Shown here: positions 25,424-34,441 of the stretch, piece by piece | Position numbering within the stretch: position 1 is the stretch's first letter | Layout of the letters: every line of letters starts with the position of its first letter | Assembly (NCBI GenBank): GCA_024128875.1 | Contig: JAMYFF010000002.1 | Location: 248,001 to 312,000, forward strand | Reading direction: 5' to 3' | Source: Salinilacustrithrix flava | GTDB taxonomy: Bacteria; Actinomycetota; Acidimicrobiia; Acidimicrobiales; Salinilacustritrichaceae | Length of the DNA: 64,000 nucleotides | Notes under the pieces: generated by a model | The model's database searches: none | What the model saw: only the letters and a program-made list of their open reading frames with translations | What the model was told of the DNA's origin: nothing | Program-made: the position numbers and the translations under genes

Positions 25424-26850
25424 CGATCCTCGTCGTCGACGCCGGCACGTCCGGGGTCCGCTCGGTCGCCCTCGAGGCGGACGGGACGGTCGCGGCGGAG
25501 GTGCTCGTCGAGGTCCTGCCCGGCTCTCCGGCGGCCGGCCTGGTCGAGATCGACGCGACGGCCACGGCCCGGGCGGCCCTCGCCACCGCGACCTCGGTGC
25601 TGGACCGGGTCGGGTCGGTCGATGCCGTGGGCATCACCAACCAGCGGGCGTCGACCATCGCCTGGGACGCCCGGTCCGGCGATCCCGTGGGCCCGGGGAT
25701 CGGCTGGCAGGACCTGCGCACCGTGGGCCGCTGCCTCGCCCTGCAGCCCGAGGGCATCCGCATCGCCCCGAACGCGTCGGCCACCAAGGCGGAGTGGCTG
25801 GTGCAGCACAGCGACATCCCCGCCGAGCACCTCCGCATCGGCACCGTCGACACCTGGCTGGCGTGGGTGCTCTCGGGCGGCTCCGCCCACATCACCGACG
25901 CGTCCAACGCCCTGGTGACCGGCCTCTACGACGCAGCGACCGGGGACTGGTCGGAGGAGCTCCTCGACCTGCTCGGCATCCCCCGTTCGGCCCTCGCCAC
26001 CGTCACCGACTCGAGCGGTGCGCTCGCCGAGGCGACGGCGCTGCCGGGGGCGCCCCCGATCACCGCCCTCGTCGGCGATCAGCAGGCGTCGCTGCTCGGG
26101 CAGGGCTGCATCCACCCGGGGGACACCAAGCTCACCCTCGGCACCGGCGGCATGCTCGACATCTGCCTCGGGCCTGAAGCCGGCCCGACCCCCCGTCACG
26201 GGACGTTTCCCATGATCGGTTGGCGGCTCGACGGCGTCGACACGTGGGCTCGGGAGGCGGTGATGCTCTCAGCCGGCACCTGCGTGGAGTGGCTGCGCGA
26301 CGGCCTCGGCATCATCGACGAAGTCGCCGAGAGCGAAGTCCTCGCATCGTCCGTCCCGGACGCCGGTGACGTGGTGTTCGTCCCGGCCCTGTCCGGCCTC
26401 GGCACACCAATCTGGGACCACGGCGCTCGCGGCCTGCTGGTGGGCATCACCCGCGGGACCACGCGAGCCCACCTCGCCCGCGCCGTCCTGGAGGGCGTCG
26501 CCCTACGAGCTGCCGATCTCGTGGACGCAGCCGAGGCCGACACCGGCCTCCGGGCGGACGTCCTCCGCGTCGACGGCGGCATGAGCGCCAACCACGTCGT
26601 GCTGCAGGCGTTGGCCGATGCCACCCGACAGCCGGTCGAGCGCTCCGGTCATCGGGAGGCCACGGCGATCGGGGCCGGCTTCCTCGCCGGCATCGCCGCC
26701 GGCACCTGGTCGGACCTGGCCGCAGCCACCGAGACCCGTGCACCGGCCGCCCGGATCGAGCCGGATGGCGAGCTCGACCGGGAGCGGTTCGCCGATGCCT
26801 GCCGTCGTGGCGCAGGCTGGATCCCCGAGCTCACAAGCCTCGAGCTCTGA
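25420..26850 (+). CDS. FGGY-family carbohydrate kinase, glycerol-kinase-like
   Basis: The 476-residue protein has both FGGY domains: an N-terminal ATPase fold beginning ILVVDAGTSGVRSVALEADG, a GITNQRASTIAWD block close to glycerol kinase, GDQQASLLGQGC and LGTGGMLDICLG in the centre, and the C-terminal VLRVDGGMSANHVVLQALAD signature. The NQRAS block and the nearby GlpD favour glycerol as substrate, phosphorylated to glycerol 3-phosphate. Catalytic Asp is expected in GDQQ. The GTG at 25420 overlaps the preceding stop by 4 bp. Another polyol substrate is possible. Confidence 0.85.
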   Translation: MTILVVDAGTSGVRSVALEADGTVAAEVLVEVLPGSPAAGLVEIDATATARAALATATSVLDRVGSVDAVGITNQRASTIAWDARSGDPVGPGIGWQDLRTVGRCLALQPEGIRIAPNASATKAEWLVQHSDIPAEHLRIGTVDTWLAWVLSGGSAHITDASNALVTGLYDAATGDWSEELLDLLGIPRSALATVTDSSGALAEATALPGAPPITALVGDQQASLLGQGCIHPGDTKLTLGTGGMLDICLGPEAGPTPRHGTFPMIGWRLDGVDTWAREAVMLSAGTCVEWLRDGLGIIDEVAESEVLASSVPDAGDVVFVPALSGLGTPIWDHGARGLLVGITRGTTRAHLARAVLEGVALRAADLVDAAEADTGLRADVLRVDGGMSANHVVLQALADATRQPVERSGHREATAIGAGFLAGIAAGTWSDLAAATETRAPAARIEPDGELDRERFADACRRGAGWIPELTSLEL

Positions 26851-26881
26851 GCCGACTTCCTCACCCCAGGAGCTCGTCCAC

Positions 26882-27508
26882 GTGCCATCCCCCCGGGTCG
26901 ATCGACCCGACCGCCGGTCCTTCCTCCGCCACGCCGCCGTCGGCGGCGCGGTCACGGTCGGCACCGCGCTCGTCCCCGTCGCTCGGTTCCTGCCGGCCGC
27001 CGCCGCCCAGGGCGGCACCGAAGAGGACCTGGCCGCGTTCGGTGAGTCGATGGAGCTCGTCGCGGTCGCCGCGTACGAGCGCGGGATCGAGCTGCTCTCC
27101 GAGGACCTCGCGCCGGTGCTGCAGACGTTCCGGGGCCACCACCAGGAGCACGCCGAGGCCTTCGCCGCGCTGGCGGGGTCAGCCGCCACCGGCGAGGCGA
27201 ACCCTGCGCTGCTCGAGGCCCTGACCCCGGCGATCGACGCGCTCTCCACCCAGAACGAGGTGCTCCGCTTCGCCCGGGACCTCGAGAACCAGCTCGCCGC
27301 CACCTGCGGGCACCTGCTCACCCTCGCGGACGGCAGCGACCACGTGTCGACGATCGGGACGATCCTGCCGACCGAGGCGTCCCACGCTGCGGAGCTCAGC
27401 TACGAGCTCCAGGAGGGGCCCGATGGCTGGTTCCCGGCCGGACCGATCGAGTCAGCCGACATCACCTTCGGCTTCGACCCGAGCGTCTTCCCGGTGAGCG
27501 GACCGTGA
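26882..27508 (+). CDS. Tat-exported ferritin-like protein
   Basis: The 208-residue protein starts with a twin-arginine signal (DRRSFLRHAAVGGAVTVGTA) and an Ala-rich cleavage region (AAAAQGG), so a folded protein is exported. The mature part is a ferritin-like helical bundle (ESMELVAVAAYERGIELLSE, TFRGHHQEHAEAFAALAG) with Glu and His residues that could bind a diiron centre. The family (ferritin-like domain of Ferritin_2 type) has no firm function. The GTG at 26882 follows AGGAG at 9 nt. It overlaps the next ferritin-like gene by 4 bp (GTGA). Confidence 0.8.
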   Translation: MPSPRVDRPDRRSFLRHAAVGGAVTVGTALVPVARFLPAAAAQGGTEEDLAAFGESMELVAVAAYERGIELLSEDLAPVLQTFRGHHQEHAEAFAALAGSAATGEANPALLEALTPAIDALSTQNEVLRFARDLENQLAATCGHLLTLADGSDHVSTIGTILPTEASHAAELSYELQEGPDGWFPAGPIESADITFGFDPSVFPVSGP

Positions 27509-28170
27509 CGGCTGACGACGCCCCCCGCTCTCGTCGGGACCTCCTGCGCCTCGGCGGGATGACGGTGGTCGTGGGTGCCCTGCTGGCCAGCTGCAGCTCC
27601 GACGACGACCCCCCGGCACCGGCCCCGGAGGACGAGACGGAGGAGACGCGGTCGGACGTCGCCCCGACTGGCGGGGCAGATCTCGACGTGCGCCTGCTCA
27701 ACACCGCCCTCTCGTTGGAGGTCCTCGTCGTCGCCACGTACCAGGCTTCCTTCGACCTCGGCTTCATCCAGAGCGGGCCGGCCACCGACGCTGTCACGCT
27801 CTTCCAGCAGCACCACGGGGAGCACCAGAGCACGCTGGTCGCGGCCGTCGAGGCCGCGGGTGCCGAGCCCTTCCTCACGCCCAACCCGGTGGTGAAGGCC
27901 GGGCTCGTCGACCCGACCATGCTGTCGGTCACCGCCGAGCGGGACTTCCTCAGGCTCGCCAGGGATCTGGAGCAGGCGTCGACCCAGCTGTACGTGCACG
28001 CCACCACGCGTCTGAGCACCCAGGCGCTGCGCTCGACGGCGATGTCCGTCAGCGGGGTGGCCGCCCGGCGGGCCAGCATCCTCGGCCTGCTGGGTGACCT
28101 CAGCTCCGAGCGCCTAGCCTTCGTCCCCACCGACAACCCGCTGCCCACGGACGCCGTCGTCACGGACTGA
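27505..28170 (+). CDS. ferritin-like lipoprotein, Tat signal
   Basis: This 221-residue protein has a twin-arginine signal (SRRDLLRLGGMTVVVGALLA) ending in a lipobox LLASC, so it should be lipid-anchored outside the membrane. After an acidic, Pro-rich spacer the mature part is a ferritin-like bundle (NTALSLEVLVVATYQASFDL, FQQHHGEHQSTLVAAVEAAG) parallel to the protein encoded just upstream. The GTG start overlaps the upstream stop (GTGA). The two exported paralogues probably form a complex or work in sequence in redox or metal handling; that is inference. Confidence 0.8.
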   Translation: MTADDAPRSRRDLLRLGGMTVVVGALLASCSSDDDPPAPAPEDETEETRSDVAPTGGADLDVRLLNTALSLEVLVVATYQASFDLGFIQSGPATDAVTLFQQHHGEHQSTLVAAVEAAGAEPFLTPNPVVKAGLVDPTMLSVTAERDFLRLARDLEQASTQLYVHATTRLSTQALRSTAMSVSGVAARRASILGLLGDLSSERLAFVPTDNPLPTDAVVTD

Positions 28171-28175
28171 CCGGG

Positions 28176-29486
28176 TCAGCCGATGGCGTCGGCCGCGTCG
28201 CGGAAGGCAGGCGTGAGCACCTGACCGATGGTCGGGAACGGCAGGACCAGCTCGGCCGCGTCCTGGACGGTGCAGCCGCAGTGCAGCAGCGCAGCGACGA
28301 TGCCGATGACATCGTCGAAGCGTGCGCCCGTGCCGGAGCAACCGAGCATCGCTCCGGTGGTGCGGTCGGCCACCACGACGACGACGCCGTCGCCGAGGTC
28401 ATCAGTCGCGTAGCGGGCGACATCGGAGTAGCGAGCGGTCCCGACGACCACGTCGTGCCCCTCGTCGGCGGCAGCCTCGGCCGTGAGGCCGATGGCGGCC
28501 ACCGGCGGATCGGTGAACACGCAGTGCGCCATCTGCTCGGTGAGCGAACCAGGGGGCGTGTCGGTGAGGAGCCGGGCGAGCCGACGGGCCTCGTGGTTCG
28601 CCCCGTGCGTCCACGGCGATCGTCCGTTGACGTCGCCGATCGCCCGGAGCCAGTCGCGGCCCTCGACCCGGTACTCGTCGTCCACGGCAGGGTCGTCGTC
28701 GAGCCCGACGTGGTCCAGCCCGAGCCCGGACCAGCGGGGTGCCTGACCCGTGGCCACGAGCATCGCCGCGGCCTCGATCGCCGCGCCGGTGGAGAGCGTC
28801 GCCCGGATGCCCCCCGACGTCTCGGACACGGTCGCCATCTCGGCATCGGTGCAGACCTCGATCCCGGAATCGCGGAGCTGGACGGCGAGTCGGTCGGCGA
28901 CAGCGACGTCGACGCCGCCGGCCAGCAGCGCACCGGCCTCCACGACGGTCACCGGGCGGTCGAAGCCGGCCATGATCGTGGCCGCCTCGCAGCCGATGGC
29001 GCCGCCGCCGAGCACCAGGAGCGACTCGGGCAGGTCGTCGGCCACCATCAGCTCGTCGCTCGTCAGCCAAGTGACGTCGTCGAGGCCGTCCACGGGCGGC
29101 ACCACCGGTGCGGACCCGGTGGCGAGCACCACGTGGCGAGCACGCCAGCGTCGTCCGTCGGCCTCGACGATGCCTTCGTCGACGAGGCCGGCCCGGCTCC
29201 GGATGAGCGTGACGCCGGCAGCCTGCAGAGCTTCGGCGTGGGAGCCGTCGTCGAGGTGCTCGATGACCTCGTCACGGTGCCGGCGGGCGTCGTCCCAGGA
29301 AGAACCGGACGTGGCGTCGTGAAGCAGGCTCTTGCTCGGCATGCACGCCGTGAACGGGCATTCGCCGCCGACCCGGTCAGGTTCGAAGCCGACCACGTGG
29401 AGGCCCTGCTCGGCCAGCGCCGTGGCCAGGGCCTCTCCGGCCGACCCGAGGCCGATGATGGCAACGTCGATGATCTGGGAGGTCAC
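28176..29486 (-). CDS. pyridine nucleotide-disulfide oxidoreductase, class I, lacking the His-Glu catalytic pair
   Basis: The 436-residue protein has the FAD Rossmann motif IIGLGSAGEALATALAEQGL, a redox disulfide C43-PFTA-C48 followed by MPSKSLL, an NAD(P) motif LVLGGGAIGCEAA and the FAD motif LRAIGDVNG. This is the lipoamide dehydrogenase/mercuric reductase/glutathione reductase layout, somewhat short. The C-terminal HPTxxE active-site segment reads FPTIGQ (417-422): the proton-relay His and Glu are Phe and Gln. It can therefore be a flavin disulfide reductase of unknown substrate but not a normal lipoamide dehydrogenase. The GTG at 29486 starts the frame. Confidence 0.85.
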   Translation of the reverse strand: MTSQIIDVAIIGLGSAGEALATALAEQGLHVVGFEPDRVGGECPFTACMPSKSLLHDATSGSSWDDARRHRDEVIEHLDDGSHAEALQAAGVTLIRSRAGLVDEGIVEADGRRWRARHVVLATGSAPVVPPVDGLDDVTWLTSDELMVADDLPESLLVLGGGAIGCEAATIMAGFDRPVTVVEAGALLAGGVDVAVADRLAVQLRDSGIEVCTDAEMATVSETSGGIRATLSTGAAIEAAAMLVATGQAPRWSGLGLDHVGLDDDPAVDDEYRVEGRDWLRAIGDVNGRSPWTHGANHEARRLARLLTDTPPGSLTEQMAHCVFTDPPVAAIGLTAEAAADEGHDVVVGTARYSDVARYATDDLGDGVVVVVADRTTGAMLGCSGTGARFDDVIGIVAALLHCGCTVQDAAELVLPFPTIGQVLTPAFRDAADAIG

Positions 29487-29748
29487 CGGCTCACGGCCGG
29501 ATGCGTGCGGCGAGCGCGAGGCTCACACCGACGAGGGTGGCGGTGGCGTGCACGAGGTGACGTGCAGGCCGTCGGATGGCACCGGGGGGTGGGGGCAGCG
29601 CGAGCACTTGGGACTTCCTGTGACGGATGGTGCAGACGGGAACTCGACATCCCTACCCCCCGTCGACCGGTCCATGACCGACGTGGCCGACGGCACAGTT
29701 GCTGGGATGGGTGCAGTCGCAGCGGTCGGGTGCCACACTGGCGCCAAG

Positions 29749-30101
<353 letters not shown>

Positions 30102-30126
30102 CACATCGAGGAGACCCGACCGGAGT

Positions 30127-31719
30127 TCAGCCACGCAACCGCGAGGTCAGCCGACGCACGCGGTCGTGGGCGACCGCGGCCGAAGCGGCGTTGGCGCCGC
30201 AAGCACCGTGCACGCCACCGCCCGGGTGGGCGGAAGCCGAGGCCAGGTAGAGCCCCGGCACAGCCGTCTCGGGCCGACCCATCCCCACGCGGGGACGGAA
30301 CACGAGCTGCTGGTGGAGCTGGGCGGTGCCCAGGCTCTTGTCCCCGAGGAGCAGGTTGGCGTCGTCGGCCTGCAGGGACCGGGGGGACTGGATCTCCCGA
30401 GCACGGATGAGGCCTCGGAACCCCGGGGCGTCCCGCTCGATCCGCGCCTCGATGCGGTCGGCGAAGCGACGGTTCTGGTCGTGGTCCCAGGACCCGTCGA
30501 GCCGGTCGTCACCCTCGTCGGACCGGACGCCCTGAGGCACGCTCGTGTAGGCCCAGAGCGACTCGGTCCCCGCGGGCGAGCGACTCGGGTCGGCCGTCGT
30601 CATCTGACCGATGAGCAGGAACGGATCGGCCGGGATCCGACCGCACGCCAGCATCGCAGAGGAGTAGGTCAGCTCGTCCAAGGAGCCGGCCAGGTGCACC
30701 GTCCCCGCTCCTCTGACGGCCGGATCGCGCCACGGAACAGCACCGTCGAGGGTCCAGTTCACCTTGAACGTCGCCGCACCTCGTTGGTACCGAGCCATGT
30801 CATCGTGGACCTGGGGCGGCACGGCGCGCTCGGGGAGGAGGCTCTCGTACAGCGTCGGGGCGACCACATCGGCCAGCACCCCCCGTCGGGCGCGGAGCAC
30901 CGTGCCGTCCACGACGACGCCGGCCGCCCGGTCATCGTCGACCACGATCCGTTCCACCGGGGCATCGCAGCGCAGCTCGCCACCGGCTGCGGTCAAGCGG
31001 CGGACGAGTGCCTCGGTGAGCGCACCGGACCCACCACGCGGCACCGGCCAGCCCCGCGATTGGCCGATGCCGGCGAGCATCCACCCGAAGAACCCGCTGG
31101 CGGCGCTCTCCGGTGTCATGTCGGCGTGCAGGCCGCATCCCCCGATGAGCAGCGCCCCGCCATCGCCGTCGAAGTGCTCCTGGGCGAAGCGACGCACGGG
31201 CAGCAGACCGGTGCGGACGAGCTCGCCCGCACCGCGGACCCCCAGCCTCGCCAGGAGGCGGAGGCCGTGGCGAACGGGGGGAAACGGCCGCATGAAGGCA
31301 TCCATCAAGGCGTCCTCCACGTGCTCCCAGCGGTCCTGCAGCTCCCGCCACCGATCGCCATCGCCGGCGGCGAACGCATCGAGGGAGCGAGCGGTGACCG
31401 CCCGATCCCGCGAGAGCACCAATGCCGGTCCGTCGGGCGTCGGGTTGGCCAGTACGGCCGGCGCGTGCCCCCACTCCAGGCCATGGTGCTCGAGACCCAG
31501 GTCGGCCAGGACGGGGGACACGGCACCGAGCGGGTAGAACGCGCTGAACCGGTCGGTGATGAAGCCGTCCTCCATGGTTGCCGCGCTGCGCACCGCGCCA
31601 CCGGGCTCGGGCTGGGCCTCGAGCACCAGCACGCGCCACCCCCGATCAGCCAGCAGGTTCGCGGCGGTCAGCCCGTTGGGGCCCGCTCCGACGATGATGG
31701 CGTCGCGCTGCTCGTCCAC
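30127..31719 (-). CDS. CrtI-like FAD-dependent oxidoreductase
   Basis: The 530-residue protein belongs to the phytoene desaturase-like family: N-terminal dinucleotide-binding motif AIIVGAGPNGLTAANLLADR followed by VLVLEAQPEPGGA, a middle substrate domain with RGGSGALTEALVRRL, and the C-terminal PGLYLASASAHPGGGVHGAC motif. These enzymes are broad; carotenoid genes are not found nearby, so the substrate is open. The GTG at 31719 is preceded by TAGTGG at 6 nt, a weaker variant of the leaderless -10. It is convergent with rnpB. Confidence 0.85.
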   Translation of the reverse strand: MDEQRDAIIVGAGPNGLTAANLLADRGWRVLVLEAQPEPGGAVRSAATMEDGFITDRFSAFYPLGAVSPVLADLGLEHHGLEWGHAPAVLANPTPDGPALVLSRDRAVTARSLDAFAAGDGDRWRELQDRWEHVEDALMDAFMRPFPPVRHGLRLLARLGVRGAGELVRTGLLPVRRFAQEHFDGDGGALLIGGCGLHADMTPESAASGFFGWMLAGIGQSRGWPVPRGGSGALTEALVRRLTAAGGELRCDAPVERIVVDDDRAAGVVVDGTVLRARRGVLADVVAPTLYESLLPERAVPPQVHDDMARYQRGAATFKVNWTLDGAVPWRDPAVRGAGTVHLAGSLDELTYSSAMLACGRIPADPFLLIGQMTTADPSRSPAGTESLWAYTSVPQGVRSDEGDDRLDGSWDHDQNRRFADRIEARIERDAPGFRGLIRAREIQSPRSLQADDANLLLGDKSLGTAQLHQQLVFRPRVGMGRPETAVPGLYLASASAHPGGGVHGACGANAASAAVAHDRVRRLTSRLRG

Positions 31720-31764
31720 CGGGCTCCACTACCCCGCTGGGGCGCTGCCGTGAACCGCGCGAGC

Positions 31765-32136
31765 TCAGCCGTCGGCGCAGGACCGCTCTCGGCCCCTCCA
31801 GAGCGCCTGCCAGCCGCCGCCGTAGTCGCCGCTGGGGTCTCCGCCGACGAAGGCCAGGGCGATGATGGCCAGACCGCTGAGAACGCTGCTCACGGCCGCC
31901 TCCAGCGGGTAGCCGAGCACCGGCGCCAGCACGAGCAGGGCGCCGGCCGGGACGGTCGCCCACCGGATCGGGTGGGCCACGGCCCAGATGGCGACGAAGG
32001 CGATGCCACCGGCGACCGGCCCGAGCACCCGGTCGACGTTGGCAGCCGGGGTCCCGTAGCCGAGCACGGCCGAGGCCGCCTCGAGCCAGATGCCGATCAG
32101 CACGGCTGCGCTCCGGGCGAGGATGCGGGTGCTCAT
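31765..32136 (-). CDS. SPW-repeat-like small membrane protein
   Basis: The 123-residue protein has four hydrophobic helices arranged as two pairs, each resembling the SPW motif region (IGIWLEAASAVLGYGTPAAN and VLAPVLGYPLEAAVSSVLSG). SPW proteins are inner-membrane proteins of unknown function. Its ATG overlaps the stop of the VKOR-like gene (ATGA), so the two are translationally coupled and may form one membrane complex. Confidence 0.7.
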   Translation of the reverse strand: MSTRILARSAAVLIGIWLEAASAVLGYGTPAANVDRVLGPVAGGIAFVAIWAVAHPIRWATVPAGALLVLAPVLGYPLEAAVSSVLSGLAIIALAFVGGDPSGDYGGGWQALWRGRERSCADG

Positions 32137-32756
32137 GCCACCACCGCCTCGCCGGCGAAGGTGTGCTCGTTGCCCCAGAACGCTGACCAGACCGAGCCCC
32201 CGTCGTCGCGCACGTCGCGCAGGTACTGCATGCTGGCCAGGACCTCGTCGACGGCCGGGCCGATCATGGCGAGCGAGATCACGGCAGAGGCCAGGCACAA
32301 GGTGCAGAAGGCGCTGTAGAGCACCGGCTGCATCACGACGAGCATGATGCTCAGCACGCCGAACGGACCCACGAAGACGCCAAAGATCACCACGATCCAC
32401 GGCATCGTGCGCCAGCGCTTCGTGCCGCCGATGACGCCCGTGACCGCATCGGCCAGGTAGCCGAAGGCCCCCAGCGCGGCATCACCCACCGGGAACCGCT
32501 CGAAGAACTTCGAAAAGCCCGACTCCCGCACGATCGTCTCGGTGCCCCCCGGGAAGAAGGGCTCCCAGACGGTGTGGACGATCTCTTGCTGGTAGAGCGC
32601 CAGCCAGCCGGCGACGAACACGCCGATGAGGGCCAGGACCACGATGGGCAGTCGCTGCGACCATGCGCTGGGGTTGCCGTCCCAGCCCGGCGGGCGGTCA
32701 TCGCCCGGTGGGTGGACGTCGACGGTGATCGGCTGCGCTCGCTGCTCGGTGCTCAT
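32133..32756 (-). CDS. vitamin K epoxide reductase-like membrane protein
   Basis: The 207-residue protein has four or five membrane helices and the VKOR redox pair C151-TLC-154 in LYSAFCTLCLASAVI. Bacterial VKOR oxidises DsbA-like partners and passes electrons to quinone. Here the first periplasmic loop (about residues 60-115) contains no cysteine, so the usual second Cys pair that relays electrons is missing. No thioredoxin-like domain is fused. Its ATG overlaps the glycosidase stop by 4 bp, and its stop overlaps the SPW gene. The disulfide-forming role is therefore uncertain. Confidence 0.75.
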   Translation of the reverse strand: MSTEQRAQPITVDVHPPGDDRPPGWDGNPSAWSQRLPIVVLALIGVFVAGWLALYQQEIVHTVWEPFFPGGTETIVRESGFSKFFERFPVGDAALGAFGYLADAVTGVIGGTKRWRTMPWIVVIFGVFVGPFGVLSIMLVVMQPVLYSAFCTLCLASAVISLAMIGPAVDEVLASMQYLRDVRDDGGSVWSAFWGNEHTFAGEAVVA

Positions 32757-34438
32757 GCCCTCGGCAATCCGCTCGTGTGCCCTTGGAGTGGTCGGTCGGT
32801 CTGGAGCCACAGGTAGCCGTACCTCGGGAGCACGACGCGCAGACGCTCGTCGTCGTGGTCGACGTGTGCATCGGGAGCGGCCAGCACCTCGAACAGCGAG
32901 GCGGCCGCGGCGTGCTCGACCTCGACCGAGCGCTGCTCGCCCCGGAGGTTGTGCAGGGCCACGAAGCAGGACTCGTCCATCTGGCAGCAGTGCGCCAGCA
33001 CGGCCTCGTCGCCTGTGTCCAGCACGCTCCACGAGCCGGCTCCAAGCTCGGGGATCTGTCGGCGGGTCCGGACCGCACCCGCCACCCAGTTGAGCAGCGA
33101 CGACGGATCGGCACGCTGGCTGGCGACGTTGACCTCGACCGGCCCGTACGGGCCGTCCGGAGGGCGACGTCGGGACGGCTGGCCATCGGCCGGACCGAAC
33201 CCCCCGTCGGGTTCGTCGTTCCACTGCATGGTGGACCGGGTGGCGAGCCGTCCCTCCAGGTCGAGGTTCTCCCCCATGCCGATCTCCTCCCCGTAGTAGA
33301 GCACCGGTGTCCCCGGGAGCGACAGGACCAAGCTGTGCACCAGGCGGATGCGATCGGTGTCGCCGTCGAGCATCGGTGCCAGGCGACGACGCAGACCCCG
33401 GTCGAAGATCTGCATGCGCTCGTCGGGCCCGAAGGCCGCGAAGACCTCGGCCCGCTCGGCCCGCTCGAGCCGACCCACGTTCGCCTCGTCGTGGAGCCGG
33501 GCGAAGTTCGCCCAGTGGACCTCCTCGGCGACCTCGGGCAGCCGCCCGAGTGCAGCGGCGATGGGGCGAGCGTCCTCCCGTGCCAACGAGAGCCACATCG
33601 CCTGGTTCACGTCGAAGGCGAAGATGAGGTTGAGCTCGTCGCCGTCGCTGCCGTAGTAGTCGACGGCCTCCTCCACCGGCAGGTTCACCTCACCGAGCAG
33701 GGCGGCGCTCCCGGTCCGGCGCATGACGAAGCGACGCAGGTCGTGGAGCACCTCGTGCCAGGGATCCGTCCCGACGTCGGGATGATCAGCGATGCCGGAG
33801 GTCTCGATGAGGTACGGGACGGCATCGATCCGGAACCCGTCGACGCCGAGCTGCAGCCAGAACCCGATGATCTCGGCGAAGGTGTCGCGGACCTCGGGGT
33901 TGGCCACGTTCAGGTCGGGTTGGTGAGCGTAGAAGCGGTGCAGGTAGTACTGGCCGGTCGGCTCGTGGTACTCCCAGTTGCTGTCCTCCTCGTCGGGGAA
34001 GATGACCATGTCGAACAGGTCGTCCCGCGGTTCGTCGCTCCAGACGTAGAAGTCGCGGTACTTGCTCGACGGATCCTCCAACGCCGCCTGGAACCAGGGG
34101 TGCTGGTCCGAGGTGTGGTTGAGCACGAGGTCGACGATGACCCGCATCCCCCGGTCCTTGGCCGTGCGGACGACCTCGACGAACTGCCCCAGCGTGCCGA
34201 GGCGCCGATCGACGGCGTCGTAGTCGGAGATGTCGTAGCCGTCGTCCCGGTTCGGCGTCGGGAAGAAGGGCAAGAGCCACAGGCAGGAGACACCCAGGCT
34301 GCTGAGGTAGTCGATGCGGCTCAGCAGGCCGTCCATGTCGCCGTACCCGTCCCCGTCGCTGTCCACGAACGTCTCGACGTCGAGGCAGTAGATGACCGCG
34401 TGCTTCCACCACAGGTCGGCTGTCCGCTCCGCCCCCAT
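32753..34438 (-). CDS. GH13 alpha-amylase-family protein, trehalose-synthase-like
   Basis: The 561-residue protein has the GH13 barrel with all catalytic residues: VVDLVLNHTSDQHPW-type region II, nucleophile D205 in GFRIDAVPY, acid E250 in LLGEVN and the third acid D318 in RLHDEAN. The N-terminus WWKHAVIYCLDVETFVDSDG matches trehalose synthase (TreS), which turns maltose into trehalose. Two points differ from TreS: the normal NHDE segment is ARLHDEA, and there is no maltokinase-like domain. Starts at ATG 34438, 3 bp after the SDR stop. Role in trehalose or glucoside metabolism is likely. Confidence 0.88.
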   Translation of the reverse strand: MGAERTADLWWKHAVIYCLDVETFVDSDGDGYGDMDGLLSRIDYLSSLGVSCLWLLPFFPTPNRDDGYDISDYDAVDRRLGTLGQFVEVVRTAKDRGMRVIVDLVLNHTSDQHPWFQAALEDPSSKYRDFYVWSDEPRDDLFDMVIFPDEEDSNWEYHEPTGQYYLHRFYAHQPDLNVANPEVRDTFAEIIGFWLQLGVDGFRIDAVPYLIETSGIADHPDVGTDPWHEVLHDLRRFVMRRTGSAALLGEVNLPVEEAVDYYGSDGDELNLIFAFDVNQAMWLSLAREDARPIAAALGRLPEVAEEVHWANFARLHDEANVGRLERAERAEVFAAFGPDERMQIFDRGLRRRLAPMLDGDTDRIRLVHSLVLSLPGTPVLYYGEEIGMGENLDLEGRLATRSTMQWNDEPDGGFGPADGQPSRRRPPDGPYGPVEVNVASQRADPSSLLNWVAGAVRTRRQIPELGAGSWSVLDTGDEAVLAHCCQMDESCFVALHNLRGEQRSVEVEHAAAASLFEVLAAPDAHVDHDDERLRVVLPRYGYLWLQTDRPLQGHTSGLPRA

Positions 34439-34441
34439 GAC

